In this document: one piece after another, positions 8,407-16,573 of the stretch
Position numbering within the stretch: position 1 is the first letter of the stretch
Layout: every line of letters starts with the position of its first letter
Source of the DNA: WTFV01 sp965203525
GTDB taxonomy: Bacteria > Acidobacteriota > Vicinamibacteria > Vicinamibacterales > UBA8438
Length of the DNA: 64,000 nt
Direction of reading: 5' to 3'
Assembly (NCBI GenBank): GCA_965203525.1
Contig: OZ241898.1
Coordinates: 5,270,001 to 5,334,000, forward strand
Made by a program: the position numbers and the translations under genes
Notes under the pieces: generated by a model
The model's input: the letters and a program-made list of their open reading frames with translations, nothing else
What the model was told of the DNA's origin: nothing
Database searches by the model: none

Positions 8407-9084
8407 ATGATCACGCGGCGCGGGCGGCCGGCGGCGCCCGGACAACCTGGACGGCGGTTGCCGGCGCTGCTGCTCCTCCTCGCCCTGCTCCTCGCGCCGA
8501 CCCCGTTCGCGTCCGCGCAGCCGGCCGAGCACCGCGTCGCGATCGTCGCCTACGACACCAACGACGTCCGGCTGCCGATGGCGCTCGACGCGATCGCGTT
8601 CTGGAACGACGTGCTGGCGGACCTGGGACTTTGGGTCCGGCTGGTCGAGGAGATTCACGTCGCGTCACCGGTCACGCGCGCGCTGGAGAACTACGCGCGG
8701 TCGATCTCGCAACGGGCGGGACGTCTGCGGGGCGGGCCGGGCGAGCCGGACGCGCCGGACGCGATCACCGGCTTCGGCGTCGAGGCGGTCCTGCTGCTGT
8801 CGCGCCAGGACCTGATGTCGTTCGCCTGGCCCCTCCCGCGGCGGCCGGGCCACTTCGTGGCGATCGAAGAGGATCGCACCGCGATGGCCACCAACCCGAA
8901 CATCGCCCGGAACATCATCGCGCACGAGATCGGCCACACGCTGGGGCTGCGCCACAACCGCGACCCGACCGCGCTGATGTGCGGTCCCTGCCGCACCAGC
9001 GAGCTCGCGACGGACCGGCCGGAGTACATGCGCCTGACGGAGCGCGACCGCCGGCGGCTCGTCGAACGCTACGCCGCCCGGTAG
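8407..9084 (+). CDS. secreted matrixin-like zinc metalloprotease
   Basis: A 225-residue exported protein with an Arg-rich n-region and a strong hydrophobic signal (LPALLLLLALLLAPTPFASA, cleavage near residue 37). The mature part carries the extended zinc motif HEIGHTLGLRHN (HExxHxxGxxH) near residue 175 and a Met-turn-like TALMCGPC just after it, so it is a metzincin of the matrixin type. The catalytic domain is small and no propeptide with a cysteine switch is evident. The gene is divergent from the DUF5916 gene and 160 bp upstream of a TonB-dependent receptor gene. It probably acts on proteins outside the cytoplasm; the target is unknown. Confidence 0.85.
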   Translation: MITRRGRPAAPGQPGRRLPALLLLLALLLAPTPFASAQPAEHRVAIVAYDTNDVRLPMALDAIAFWNDVLADLGLWVRLVEEIHVASPVTRALENYARSISQRAGRLRGGPGEPDAPDAITGFGVEAVLLLSRQDLMSFAWPLPRRPGHFVAIEEDRTAMATNPNIARNIIAHEIGHTLGLRHNRDPTALMCGPCRTSELATDRPEYMRLTERDRRRLVERYAAR

Positions 9085-9130
9085 CCGCCACCCGCCGGCG
9101 CGCCGTCCCGCCACGCGCATTGCGACACGC

Positions 9131-9224
9131 GGCGCGGGAACGTTTCGTCGGCGGGATGATTCGGTGTCGAGGGAGGCGCCCGCCGCCGGCCGGGTATCAT
9201 GAAGAACCGGAACGTTCCCGCGCC
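9131..9224. promoter_or_regulatory. inverted repeat upstream of the TonB-dependent receptor gene
   Basis: GGCGCGGGAACGTT at 9131-9144 and its perfect reverse complement AACGTTCCCGCGCC at 9211-9224 lie 20 to 115 bp before the receptor start, with their starts 80 bp apart. They could be operator half-sites or a loop-forming element; which protein would bind is unknown. Confidence 0.45.
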
Positions 9225-9244
9225 CGCCCCCGTAAGTTCGGGAA

Positions 9245-11716
9245 ATGCGCCGACTCCGCCTGCTGCTCCACTGCCTCTCCGCCGTCCTGCTGGCCGCCGC
9301 CGCCGCGCAGGCGCAGCCGCCGCCGCCCGCCGTGGTGACCGGCACGGTGGTGGACGGCGTCACCGGCGACCCGATCCCGGGCGCCGCCGTCGCCAGCGGC
9401 GCCGAAACGGCCGCGACCGGCGCCGGCGGGCGCTTCACGGTGACGCTCGCGCCGGGCGACGCGGAGCTGCGGATCACCGCCGCCGGCTACCTGGACGCCG
9501 CCGTCCCCGTCAACCCGGCCGCGCCCGGCCCGCGGCCGGCGCTGGAGGTGGCGCTGTTCCGGAACACCTTCGCCGAAACGGTGCGGGTCGTCTCGCCGGT
9601 CCCCGCGCCGGAGCGGCCGTCGGCGACGCCGGTCGAGAGCGAACAGGTGCTGGAGGTCGCCGGGGCGTTCGACAACGTCTTCCGCACGCTCAACCTGCTG
9701 CCGGGCGTCGCGCTGACCGGCGACTTCAACAGCCGGCTGGCGGTGCGCGGCGGCACGCCGGACCAGAACCTGACGGTGATGGACGGGGTGGAGATCCACA
9801 ACCCCTACCGGCTGTTCGGCCTGGTCAGCGCGTTCAATCCGGAGACGGTCGAGCGGTTCGAGCTGACCGCGGGCGGCTTCGGGGCGGCGTACGGCGACCG
9901 GCTCTCGTCGCTGCTCGTCGTCGACAACCGGGTCGGCGGACGCACGTTCGAGGGCTCGTCGTCGTCGAGCGTGACCGACGCCAACGTGGTCTTCGAAGGG
10001 GCGGCGCCGGGCGGCGGTTCGTGGCTGCTGACCGGGCGCCGGACCTACTACGATCTGGTGGCCGGACTCTTCACGGACCAGAACCTGCCGTCGTTCGCCG
10101 ACGCGCAGATGCAGGGCGACTGGACGTTCGGGCCGGGGCACCGCCTGTCGCTGTTCGGCCTCGCGAGCCGCGAGAACTCCGACTTCAGCCTGGACGATCA
10201 GGACGACCCGGCGTCCCGCGACACCGGCCGCCTCACTTCCCGGGCGGGCAACGACCTCGCCTCGCTCCGCCTGGATGCGCTGCTGGGGAACGCCGGCACG
10301 TCGCGCACGATCGTGGCGTGGTACCGCAACACCGACCTGATCGATGTCGCGGGCACGTTCGAATCGGACGAGAGGCGGTCGAACACGCCCGACGACCGGA
10401 CCGCGGCCGCCCTGACCACGGTGCGGTTCGACCGCACCATCGAAGTGCGCGACCTGTCGATCCGGCAGGAGTTCGCCCTGTCGCCGGCGCCCGCGCACGC
10501 GCTCGACGTCGGCATCGAGCTGCACCGCCTCGCGTCGCGGGTCGGCCTGTCGATCACCGGCGACCGGAACGAAACCGTCGCCAACCCGTCGAGCGTGCTG
10601 GGCGGGACCGGACTGCCCGCGTACCTCGACTCGACGCCGGGCGGCACGCGCGGCGGCGCCTGGATCCAGGACCGCTGGACGCCGGCGCCGCGGCTGTCGC
10701 TCGAGCCGGGCCTGCGCCTCGACTGGAGCACGGTCAACGGCGGCGCCGTCGCATCGCCCCGGTTCGCCGCCACGGTCACGCTCGGCCCGACCCGCCGGCT
10801 GCGGGTGGCGGGCGGCCTCTACACGCAGAGCCCGGGTTACGAGAAACTGATCCAGTCCGACTACTTCTTCGACCTCTCGCCCGAGTACGTCACCACCCTG
10901 CGGCACGAACGCGCCACGCATCTGGTGGCGGGCATGGAGCAGGACCTCGGACCCGACACCGTGGTCCGCGTGGAGGGCTACCGCAAGACGTTCGACGACC
11001 TGATCGTCGGCCGGCTCGAATCGGAGACGGCGCGCCGCGCCCGGGTCGCGCGGTACGACTTTCCGGCCGGTCTGCAGGACAGCGTGCCCGCCGCGGCGCG
11101 GATCACCAGCCTGCCGGCCAACGGCGGCGCCGGGATCGCCTGGGGCGTCGACGCCTACCTGGCTCGGACCGCGCCGGACGCGCGTCTGGCCGGCTGGCTC
11201 ACCTACGCCTGGGGCCGCGCGAACCGGGAGACCTACGGCCTGCGCTACCCGTTCGAATACGACCGCCGCCACGGGTTCAACGCCGTCGGCCGCCTCCGTC
11301 TGAACGACCGCTGGAGCATGGCGGCGACGGCACAGGTGGCGACCGGCTTCCCGTACACGCCCGCGGCCGGCGTCCGGGTCGCCGCCGAGGAGGACGCGCG
11401 GGGGCGGCTCGTCCCGGCGCGGGACCCTGCCGGCGCGCTGATCTACGGCGTCGACCTCGGCGGCCTCGACCGCCTGCAGCGGGGGCGCCTGCCGCTCTAC
11501 GCCCGCGTCGACCTGCGGATCAGCCACCGGCCGGGCGGTCCCGGCGGCCGCTGGTCGTGGTACGTCGAAGCGATCAACCTGCTGAACCGCGACAACCCGG
11601 TGGCGCTGGAGACCACTCTGGCGCACGCCCCCGGCGCGCTGACGCCGCGCATCGTCGAAACTCCGACCGCCGGCTTCCCCATCCTCCCGTCGTTCGGCGT
11701 CCGCGTCCGCTTCTGA
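9245..11716 (+). CDS. TonB-dependent receptor with carboxypeptidase-regulatory-like N-terminus
   Basis: An 823-residue outer-membrane receptor with a signal peptide (LLLHCLSAVLLAAAAAQA). Residues about 30-110 form a CarboxypepD_reg-like domain (GTVVDGVTGDPIPGAAVAS, then GGRFTVTLAPG). The plug follows (FRTLNLLPGVALTGDFNSR, VRGGTPDQNLTVMDGVEIH, VERFELTAGGFGAAYGDRL) and then a long strand-rich barrel ending IVETPTAGFPILPSFGVRVRF, with the expected C-terminal Phe. This architecture is typical of Acidobacteriota and Bacteroidota receptors that import oligomers. The ligand is unknown and no obvious SusD partner is adjacent. ATG at 9245 directly begins the signal peptide. Confidence 0.9.
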   Translation: MRRLRLLLHCLSAVLLAAAAAQAQPPPPAVVTGTVVDGVTGDPIPGAAVASGAETAATGAGGRFTVTLAPGDAELRITAAGYLDAAVPVNPAAPGPRPALEVALFRNTFAETVRVVSPVPAPERPSATPVESEQVLEVAGAFDNVFRTLNLLPGVALTGDFNSRLAVRGGTPDQNLTVMDGVEIHNPYRLFGLVSAFNPETVERFELTAGGFGAAYGDRLSSLLVVDNRVGGRTFEGSSSSSVTDANVVFEGAAPGGGSWLLTGRRTYYDLVAGLFTDQNLPSFADAQMQGDWTFGPGHRLSLFGLASRENSDFSLDDQDDPASRDTGRLTSRAGNDLASLRLDALLGNAGTSRTIVAWYRNTDLIDVAGTFESDERRSNTPDDRTAAALTTVRFDRTIEVRDLSIRQEFALSPAPAHALDVGIELHRLASRVGLSITGDRNETVANPSSVLGGTGLPAYLDSTPGGTRGGAWIQDRWTPAPRLSLEPGLRLDWSTVNGGAVASPRFAATVTLGPTRRLRVAGGLYTQSPGYEKLIQSDYFFDLSPEYVTTLRHERATHLVAGMEQDLGPDTVVRVEGYRKTFDDLIVGRLESETARRARVARYDFPAGLQDSVPAAARITSLPANGGAGIAWGVDAYLARTAPDARLAGWLTYAWGRANRETYGLRYPFEYDRRHGFNAVGRLRLNDRWSMAATAQVATGFPYTPAAGVRVAAEEDARGRLVPARDPAGALIYGVDLGGLDRLQRGRLPLYARVDLRISHRPGGPGGRWSWYVEAINLLNRDNPVALETTLAHAPGALTPRIVETPTAGFPILPSFGVRVRF

Positions 11717-12004
11717 CCGCACCGGGCCCCGCCCGGTTCCGGCCGTCGCCAGACGGCGGTCCGCCTCGGCACCGCGGACGGCCGGGAATCCGGCGTCTCG
11801 TTCCTTTGCGAACCGACGCCGCGGGCGACTCGCCGCCGGCCCGGCTCCCGCCGGCCGCGGACGGCGCCCGGCGAGGACTTCCGGGCGGGGATCCGGCTAT
11901 GATCGCCGGGCGCCGGCGTCCGGGCGCGCGCTCTTGCGCGCCGGCGGCGGCGCGGCAATCGACGCAACCCGGTGGTCCCACTCGTTCGGAGGAGGAGTGA
12001 CACG

Positions 12005-12448
12005 ATGTTGAAGCAGAAACGGTATCTCGCCGCGTTCCTCGCTCTCGCGGTCTTCGGTCTCGGCTACGCGGCCGGCCAGTTCACCGCGTTCGAGAGCGTC
12101 GCCCGGGCGCAGTCGGAGCGGATCTTCGAGATGCGGACCTACACCGCGCATCCCGGCCGCCTCGACGCGCTCAACGCCCGGTTCCGCAACCACACGACGC
12201 GGATCTTCGAGAAGCACGGCATGACGAACGTCGGCTACTGGACGCCGCAGGAGGCGCCGCTGTCCGAGGACACGCTGGTCTACATCCTGGCCCACGACAG
12301 CCGCGAGGCCGGGCAGGCGAGCTGGGACGCGTTCCGGGCCGATCCCGAGTGGGCGCGGGTGGCCGAGGAATCGCAGCGCGACGGCCGGATCGTGCAGAAC
12401 GTCGACGTGCTGTGGCTGGAGGCGACCGACTACTCGCAGATCAAGTAG
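12005..12448 (+). CDS. NIPSNAP-family protein with N-terminal signal/anchor
   Basis: A 147-residue protein. After a signal or anchor segment (RYLAAFLALAVFGLGYAAG) it carries the NIPSNAP signature ERIFEMRTYTAHPGRLDALN, then HGMTNVGYWTPQE and a Trp-rich end (SWDAFRADPEWARVAEES). NIPSNAP proteins have a ferredoxin-like dimeric alpha/beta fold; their bacterial function is unsettled. ATG at 12005 is preceded by a strong ribosome site (GGAGGAGG ending at 11997), which decides the start over the in-frame upstream codon. It stands alone, convergent with the next gene; the 28 bp between them plus the start of that gene's 3' end can form a GCCTGCGGCG/CGCCGCAGGC stem. Confidence 0.88.
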   Translation: MLKQKRYLAAFLALAVFGLGYAAGQFTAFESVARAQSERIFEMRTYTAHPGRLDALNARFRNHTTRIFEKHGMTNVGYWTPQEAPLSEDTLVYILAHDSREAGQASWDAFRADPEWARVAEESQRDGRIVQNVDVLWLEATDYSQIK

Positions 12449-12475
12449 CGCCGGAGTGCTCCCGCCTGCGGCGGC

Positions 12476-13222
12476 CTACGTCGCGGCGGGCGCCGCAGGC
12501 TCGAACTTCCGCCGGTAGTACCGGGTCCAGACGACGATGGCCGGAATGCCGACGACGGTCGGCAGGATCCACGGCGCCACGGCGAGCGGTCCGGCGAGCT
12601 CCCAGGGCCACAGGCTCTGCGCCCCGAAGACGATGAACGCGGTGTGGAACGCGATGCCGCCCCCCAGCATCGATCCGAGGTGGCTGTAGAACCAGCCCAT
12701 GCGCCGCGCCCCCGGGTTGCGCATCGACCGCAGCATGCCGCGGCCCGTGAAGAGGCCGATCGGACTGAGCCCCAGCAGGATCGGGGACACGTCGGACCAT
12801 ACCGCCAGCGCGAAGACGACGACGGTGACGCTGCCCGCGATGGAGGCCCAGGCGAGCGCTTCGTGGACCGGGGTCCGCAGCGTCTCCGGCGCCCGCCGCG
12901 TGGCCACCACCCGCATCGCCTGCCGCACCGTGGCGAACGTCGTCACCCCGAGGTAGCCGAGGAACAGGGCGAAGCCGTACAGGTCGGGCCGTTCCACGAG
13001 GCCGATGCCCTGCGCCTGGTACGAGACGATCCGGCCGGCCGACGCGGTGACCGCCGACAGCGTCACGACGTAGGCGCAGTAGGTGTAGACGCGGCCGGCC
13101 CGCACGTGCGCCCGGCCCCCCTTGCGGGCGAAGACGGGGACCCAGAACGCCGCGAGGCCGACGAACCCGGTGGCGGCGTGGATCCCGACGAGGACGTCGA
13201 ACAGCACGGTCACGATGCTCAT
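12476..13222 (-). CDS. multi-pass membrane protein of unknown function
   Basis: A 248-residue protein with about seven hydrophobic segments, for example VTVLFDVLVGIHAATGFVGL at the N-terminus, YGFALFLGYLGVTTFATV and ASIAGSVTVVVFALAVWS. The charged loops and conserved-looking His (GIHAATG, YSHLGSMLGGGIAFHTAF) suggest a DUF2306-like or haem/ion-binding membrane family, but I cannot assign it. ATG at 13222 is chosen because it starts the first membrane helix. It is divergent from mazE, with only 43 bp between the starts, so both promoters must lie in or near that gap. Confidence 0.7.
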   Translation of the reverse strand: MSIVTVLFDVLVGIHAATGFVGLAAFWVPVFARKGGRAHVRAGRVYTYCAYVVTLSAVTASAGRIVSYQAQGIGLVERPDLYGFALFLGYLGVTTFATVRQAMRVVATRRAPETLRTPVHEALAWASIAGSVTVVVFALAVWSDVSPILLGLSPIGLFTGRGMLRSMRNPGARRMGWFYSHLGSMLGGGIAFHTAFIVFGAQSLWPWELAGPLAVAPWILPTVVGIPAIVVWTRYYRRKFEPAAPAAT

Positions 13223-13265
13223 GATGGAAGGCCCTTCACCGAGGATAACCAGGTATGATGGTGGT

Positions 13266-13502
13266 ATGAAAACCGCAGTCTCACTGCCGGACGAGCTCTT
13301 CCTGTCGGCCGACGACCTGGCCAAACGGCAGGGGATGTCGCGGAGCAGGCTGTTCGCCGTCGCGCTCGCCGAGTACGTGGCGAGGCATCGCGACGAGGAC
13401 GTCACGACGAAGCTGAACGAAGTGCTCGCCAGTGAACCGAGCGGCATCGATCCGGCGTTGCGGGCAACCCAGGCCCGCAGCGTCGGCGCCGGGAAATGGT
13501 AG
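13266..13502 (+). CDS. MazE-like ribbon-helix-helix antitoxin
   Basis: A 78-residue protein that begins MKTAVSLPDELFLSADDLAK and continues RQGMSRSRLFAVALAEYVARH, the typical ribbon-helix-helix DNA-binding region. The C-terminal tail (EVLASEPSGIDPALRATQAR) is the toxin-neutralising segment in this family. It is expected to bind and inhibit the downstream MazF and to repress the operon. Its stop overlaps the toxin start by 7 bases (toxin ATG at 13496, antitoxin TAG at 13500-13502), the usual arrangement for coupled translation. ATG at 13266 gives the canonical N-terminus. Confidence 0.9.
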   Translation: MKTAVSLPDELFLSADDLAKRQGMSRSRLFAVALAEYVARHRDEDVTTKLNEVLASEPSGIDPALRATQARSVGAGKW

Positions 13503-13840
13503 TCGCGCGGCGCGAGGTGTGGTGGGCCGACCTGGACGAGCCGCGCGGCTCCGCACCCGGGTTTCGTCGTCCCATCCTCATTGTCCAGGCTGACGCCTTC
13601 AACAGAAGCAGGCTCAGGACCATCCTCGGAGTGATCCTGACGTCGAACGCGAGGCTCGTCGCGATGCCCGGGAACGTCCTTCTCCCGGCGCAGCGCACCG
13701 GGCTTCCGAAGGACTCCGTGGCCAACGTCACGCAGATCGTGACCCTCGACGAAGACTGTCTTTCCCGCCGGGTGGGGCAGATCTCGCCGGGGCTGATGGC
13801 GCGCGTGGACGCCGGACTCAGGCGCGTGCTGGCGCTGTAG
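13496..13840 (+). CDS. mazF: MazF/PemK-family endoribonuclease toxin
   Basis: A 114-residue PemK-like toxin, predicted to cleave mRNA at specific sites. Family features are VVARREVWWADLDEPRGSAP at the start (the R-G-E/D-V-W-W-x-D strand), GFRRPILIVQAD with the conserved Arg-Pro, the strand VILTSNARLVAMPGNVLL, and the LPKDSVANVTQIVTLD region with its catalytic Thr/Ser context. The length is normal and the frame intact, so it is probably functional. It overlaps the MazE-like gene and forms a two-gene operon with it. Confidence 0.93.
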   Translation: MVVARREVWWADLDEPRGSAPGFRRPILIVQADAFNRSRLRTILGVILTSNARLVAMPGNVLLPAQRTGLPKDSVANVTQIVTLDEDCLSRRVGQISPGLMARVDAGLRRVLAL

Positions 13841-13886
13841 CCCGGCGCGCACGGGCTGGCGGAATCTCCGGGCCGCGTGCGCCGGG

Positions 13887-15035
13887 CTACGGATCCAGAT
13901 GCACCTCGGCGAGCGCGATCCCCCGCTCGCCGGCGACCGCGTACAGGAGGTAGACGCGGCCGTCTTCCTCGAAGATCGCCGGATCGCGCAACTGGTTCAC
14001 CGGGACGTTGACGGCGCCGCCGCGGGACGGCTCCACCGGCAGGTCCGCGCCTTCCCACGGCCGCTCCGGGCGGAGCACCTCCGTCCGCTCCGTCGCCTGC
14101 CAGTCCCGCCAGTCGCCGGACAGGTCGATGCCAGCCGCCCACACCCGCTCGGGTGCGTCGCCCCGCTCGGTCCAGAAGACGAACAGCCGGTCGCCGCGCT
14201 TCAGCAGGGCCGAGTGCCGCATGTTCGGGTTGAACAGATCCGGTCCCTCCTCGAAGCCGGTCAGACCGTCGCGGGAGCGGTACATCACGCCCGGCATGGC
14301 CAGCGCGTAGACGTGACCGTCGTGCCGGAACGCGCGGAAGTACGGCCGGCCGAGGATCTCCGGGCGCCCTTCGAAGCGCAGGCCGTCCGACGAGACCGCG
14401 GCGCGGGTCACCTGCGGGCCGCGCTCCCGCCCGTGGAAGTACATGACGATCTCCCGCCGCTCCTCGATCACGTGGACGTCCGGCGATGCGACGTGCGCGT
14501 ACGCTCCGGCCGGGTTGGCCGAGTCGACTCCGCAGGGCGGGCAGGTGACCGGGAAGTGCGACTGCTCGATCCGCAACGTCCCCGGCTCGTACGTCGTCCA
14601 CGGCCCGGTCAGGTCGTCCGCGTAGGCGAGGCGAACGTAGAGGCCGCGGTGATCGGCGAAGTACAGGTAGTAGCGGCCGAGCGGGTTCTCCACCCAGTCG
14701 GGCACGCGGATGAGCGACGGCCCGGCGATGTTGCTCCCCATCCGCCCGTCCATGTCGGGGATGATGATGGGAGCGTCGAGCAGGCGCTCGATGCGGATGG
14801 TCCGCGCCGCCTCCGCCCCCGCCGGGATCGGCCCCCGTGCGGCGGGCGGCTCGGGCGGCGGCCGGCGGGACTGCGCCGCGGCCGCGCCCGGCGGCGCAAG
14901 CGCATGGCCCTCCAGACCCGCGAGCAGCACATCCGGGCGGGACTGCGCCGCGGCCGCGACCGGCGGCACGAGGGCCAGCACGGCCGCGAGCGACAGCGCG
15001 GCGCGCACGCACGCGGTGGGGTGTTTCGTGGTCAT
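13887..15035 (-). CDS. secreted glycoside-hydrolase-like five-bladed beta-propeller protein
   Basis: A 382-residue exported protein. After the signal (ALSLAAVLALVPPVAAAAQS) the mature part is built of propeller strands such as GPSLIRVPDWVENPLGRYYL, SPDVHVIEERREIVMYFHGR, VYALAMPGVMYRSRDGLTGF and LRDPAIFEEDGRVYLLYAVA. These resemble GH43/GH32/GH117-type propellers; catalytic acids cannot be assigned with confidence. The segment AAAAQSR right after the signal recurs 24 codons later (PPGAAAAQSRRPP), the same 72-nt spacing as the intergenic repeats, so about 24 residues look inserted next to the cleavage site. ATG at 15035 gives a complete signal peptide. It faces the gene at 15314. Confidence 0.72.
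   Translation of the reverse strand: MTTKHPTACVRAALSLAAVLALVPPVAAAAQSRPDVLLAGLEGHALAPPGAAAAQSRRPPPEPPAARGPIPAGAEAARTIRIERLLDAPIIIPDMDGRMGSNIAGPSLIRVPDWVENPLGRYYLYFADHRGLYVRLAYADDLTGPWTTYEPGTLRIEQSHFPVTCPPCGVDSANPAGAYAHVASPDVHVIEERREIVMYFHGRERGPQVTRAAVSSDGLRFEGRPEILGRPYFRAFRHDGHVYALAMPGVMYRSRDGLTGFEEGPDLFNPNMRHSALLKRGDRLFVFWTERGDAPERVWAAGIDLSGDWRDWQATERTEVLRPERPWEGADLPVEPSRGGAVNVPVNQLRDPAIFEEDGRVYLLYAVAGERGIALAEVHLDP
14865..14960. repeat. 72-bp-spaced repeat inside a coding region
   Basis: GCGGGACTGCGCCGCGGCCG starts at 14865 and again at 14937, 72 bp apart, within the first 60 codons of the beta-propeller gene. It duplicates the signal-peptidase region in frame. Confidence 0.85.
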
Positions 15036-15077
15036 CGGTCCTCTCCTCGCCGCATGACGCCGATTCTACCAGCCCCC

Positions 15078-15320
15078 GTGGTGACCGCGTGCCGCACCGA
15101 GAGCCGCGAGGCGGAGGGGACGACGAATGAGCGCCGCCGGCGCCGTCGAGTGGTGACCGCGTGCCGCGCCGCGAGGCGCGAGGCGGGGCGAGAGGACGGC
15201 GAGACCCGGCCATGCCATGATGGAGGCGCGCGAACTCCATTGGCGACCGCGCATGAGCGCCGTGTTGCCGGTGCCGACCGCCTGCATGTCATGATGGAGG
15301 CGCGCGAACTTCCATGGCGA
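15078..15320. repeat. two 72/74-bp-spaced repeats between divergent genes
   Basis: GTGGTGACCGCGTGCCGC occurs at 15078 and 15150 (72 bp). CATGATGGAGGCGCGCGAAC occurs at 15216 and 15290 (74 bp). The second copy of the latter runs into the start codon of the gene at 15314 (TCCATGGCGACC); the first copy has the related TCCATTGGCGACC, so it is a displaced copy of the gene start. These repeats fill the 278-bp divergent gap. Confidence 0.85.
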
Positions 15321-16372
15321 CCCCGATGGATCCCGGCCGCGGGGCGGCCGGCCAGCCTGCCGTCCCGTACTCGTACCGGCTCGCGGCGGCCGGCGCCCTC
15401 GTCGGGCTGGTCGTCTCCCTCGGCATGATCCCGGCCGGCGGCGGCCTCGCCGCCCGCGCCGGCATGGGTCTCCGTTTCGCGGCGATCGGCGCCCTGTTCA
15501 CGGCCTGGATCGTGTTCTGGCTGAACCGGTGCGACACCGGCCGGCAGCAGCGGACGGTCCGGATCGTCCTCGCCGGCCTCGCTCCGTTCCTGCTGTTCGG
15601 CGTCCTGCTGGGCGGCCTGATCGGCGTCGCCGGCATCTTCGTCAACCTGTTCCTGCCGGTGTTCGTCGTGCTGCCGCCGCTGGTGTACGGCCTGCGCCGC
15701 GAGTGGCGCTCGTTCGCCGCCGCGCTGGCCGCCGTCCTCGTCCTCGCGCCGTTGCTCGTCCGCGGCGTCCTGCGCGAGACGCCGGAGGAAGTGGAGCGCC
15801 GGCGCCGGTTCTGCGCCGAGTGGTACGACGCCGGCGAAGCGGTCTGGAACGCGGAGGCCCGGACGTGTGACCGCTCCGCCGCCGGAGAAATGCGCGACGG
15901 GCTCGAAGGTGCGACGGTGCACGCGCCCGGACCGGCCGGCGCGACGCCGGTCACGCTGTACCCCGAGTTCGACGAGCGCCGGCAGGAACGGTTCGCGCGG
16001 GGAGCGGTCCCGCCGGAGGCCGGCGACGACGACGCGGACGTCGTCGTCACCATCCGCCGGGCCGACCGGATCACCGTGCTGGAGGGCGAACGGGACCCGC
16101 GCCTCTTCCTCGTGCCGTTCCACGTCGACCGGCCGCGCACGGGAGCCGGTGCCGCCGCCTACGTCGGCGTGTTCCGCGACGCCGGCGGGTGGAACGTCGA
16201 GCACGTCGGCTCGTTGCGTCTGGCCGCCGGCGCGGAGATCGCGGACGTGTCCGCAACGCTGACGGACACGGCGACGCGCACGTGGGAAGGGCGGATCCGC
16301 TACGCCGACGGCCGGCCCGACGAGGCGTTCACGTTCCGGCCGGACGATCCGACCCCGCCGGCCGGCCCCTGA
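15314..16372 (+). CDS. membrane-anchored protein of unknown function
   Basis: A 352-residue protein. Residues about 20-150 contain four hydrophobic helices (LAAAGALVGLVVSLGMIPAG, FAAIGALFTAWIVFWLN, IVLAGLAPFLLFGVLLGG with FVNLFLPVFVVLPPLVYGL, and AALAAVLVLAPLLVRGVL). The remainder is a soluble domain rich in short strands (RADRITVLEGERDPRLFLVP, WNVEHVGSLRLAAG, WEGRIRYADGRPDEAFTF). The family is not recognised. The start at 15314 is chosen because the repeated upstream segment contains the same ATGGCGACC context. The Pro-rich C-terminus ends at 16372. The next gene follows after about 200 bp of repeats. Confidence 0.65.
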   Translation: MATPMDPGRGAAGQPAVPYSYRLAAAGALVGLVVSLGMIPAGGGLAARAGMGLRFAAIGALFTAWIVFWLNRCDTGRQQRTVRIVLAGLAPFLLFGVLLGGLIGVAGIFVNLFLPVFVVLPPLVYGLRREWRSFAAALAAVLVLAPLLVRGVLRETPEEVERRRRFCAEWYDAGEAVWNAEARTCDRSAAGEMRDGLEGATVHAPGPAGATPVTLYPEFDERRQERFARGAVPPEAGDDDADVVVTIRRADRITVLEGERDPRLFLVPFHVDRPRTGAGAAAYVGVFRDAGGWNVEHVGSLRLAAGAEIADVSATLTDTATRTWEGRIRYADGRPDEAFTFRPDDPTPPAGP

Positions 16373-16399
16373 AGCCGGCCCGCGGCGAAGCGATTGGCC

Positions 16400-16515
16400 G
16401 AGCTCCGCGAAGCCCTGCCAGGGCTTGCGAACCGCGGACTTCAGGGCCGGAGTGACGGTTCGCTGCTTCGTCAGGAGCTCCGCGAAGCGCTGCCGGGGCT
16501 TGCGAACCGCGGGGA
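16400..16515. repeat. 75-bp-spaced repeat upstream of the PDLQG-family gene
   Basis: GAGCTCCGCGAAG-CCTGCC followed by GGGCTTGCGAACCGCGG occurs at 16400 and 16475. The copies are about 38 bp long and differ at a few positions; the 37 bp between them is unique. Confidence 0.85.
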
Positions 16516-16573
16516 CCTGAGCGATGATGGGCGGGTTCCGGACAACGACGGCAGCCTCCCGGGAGGGTTTGAG

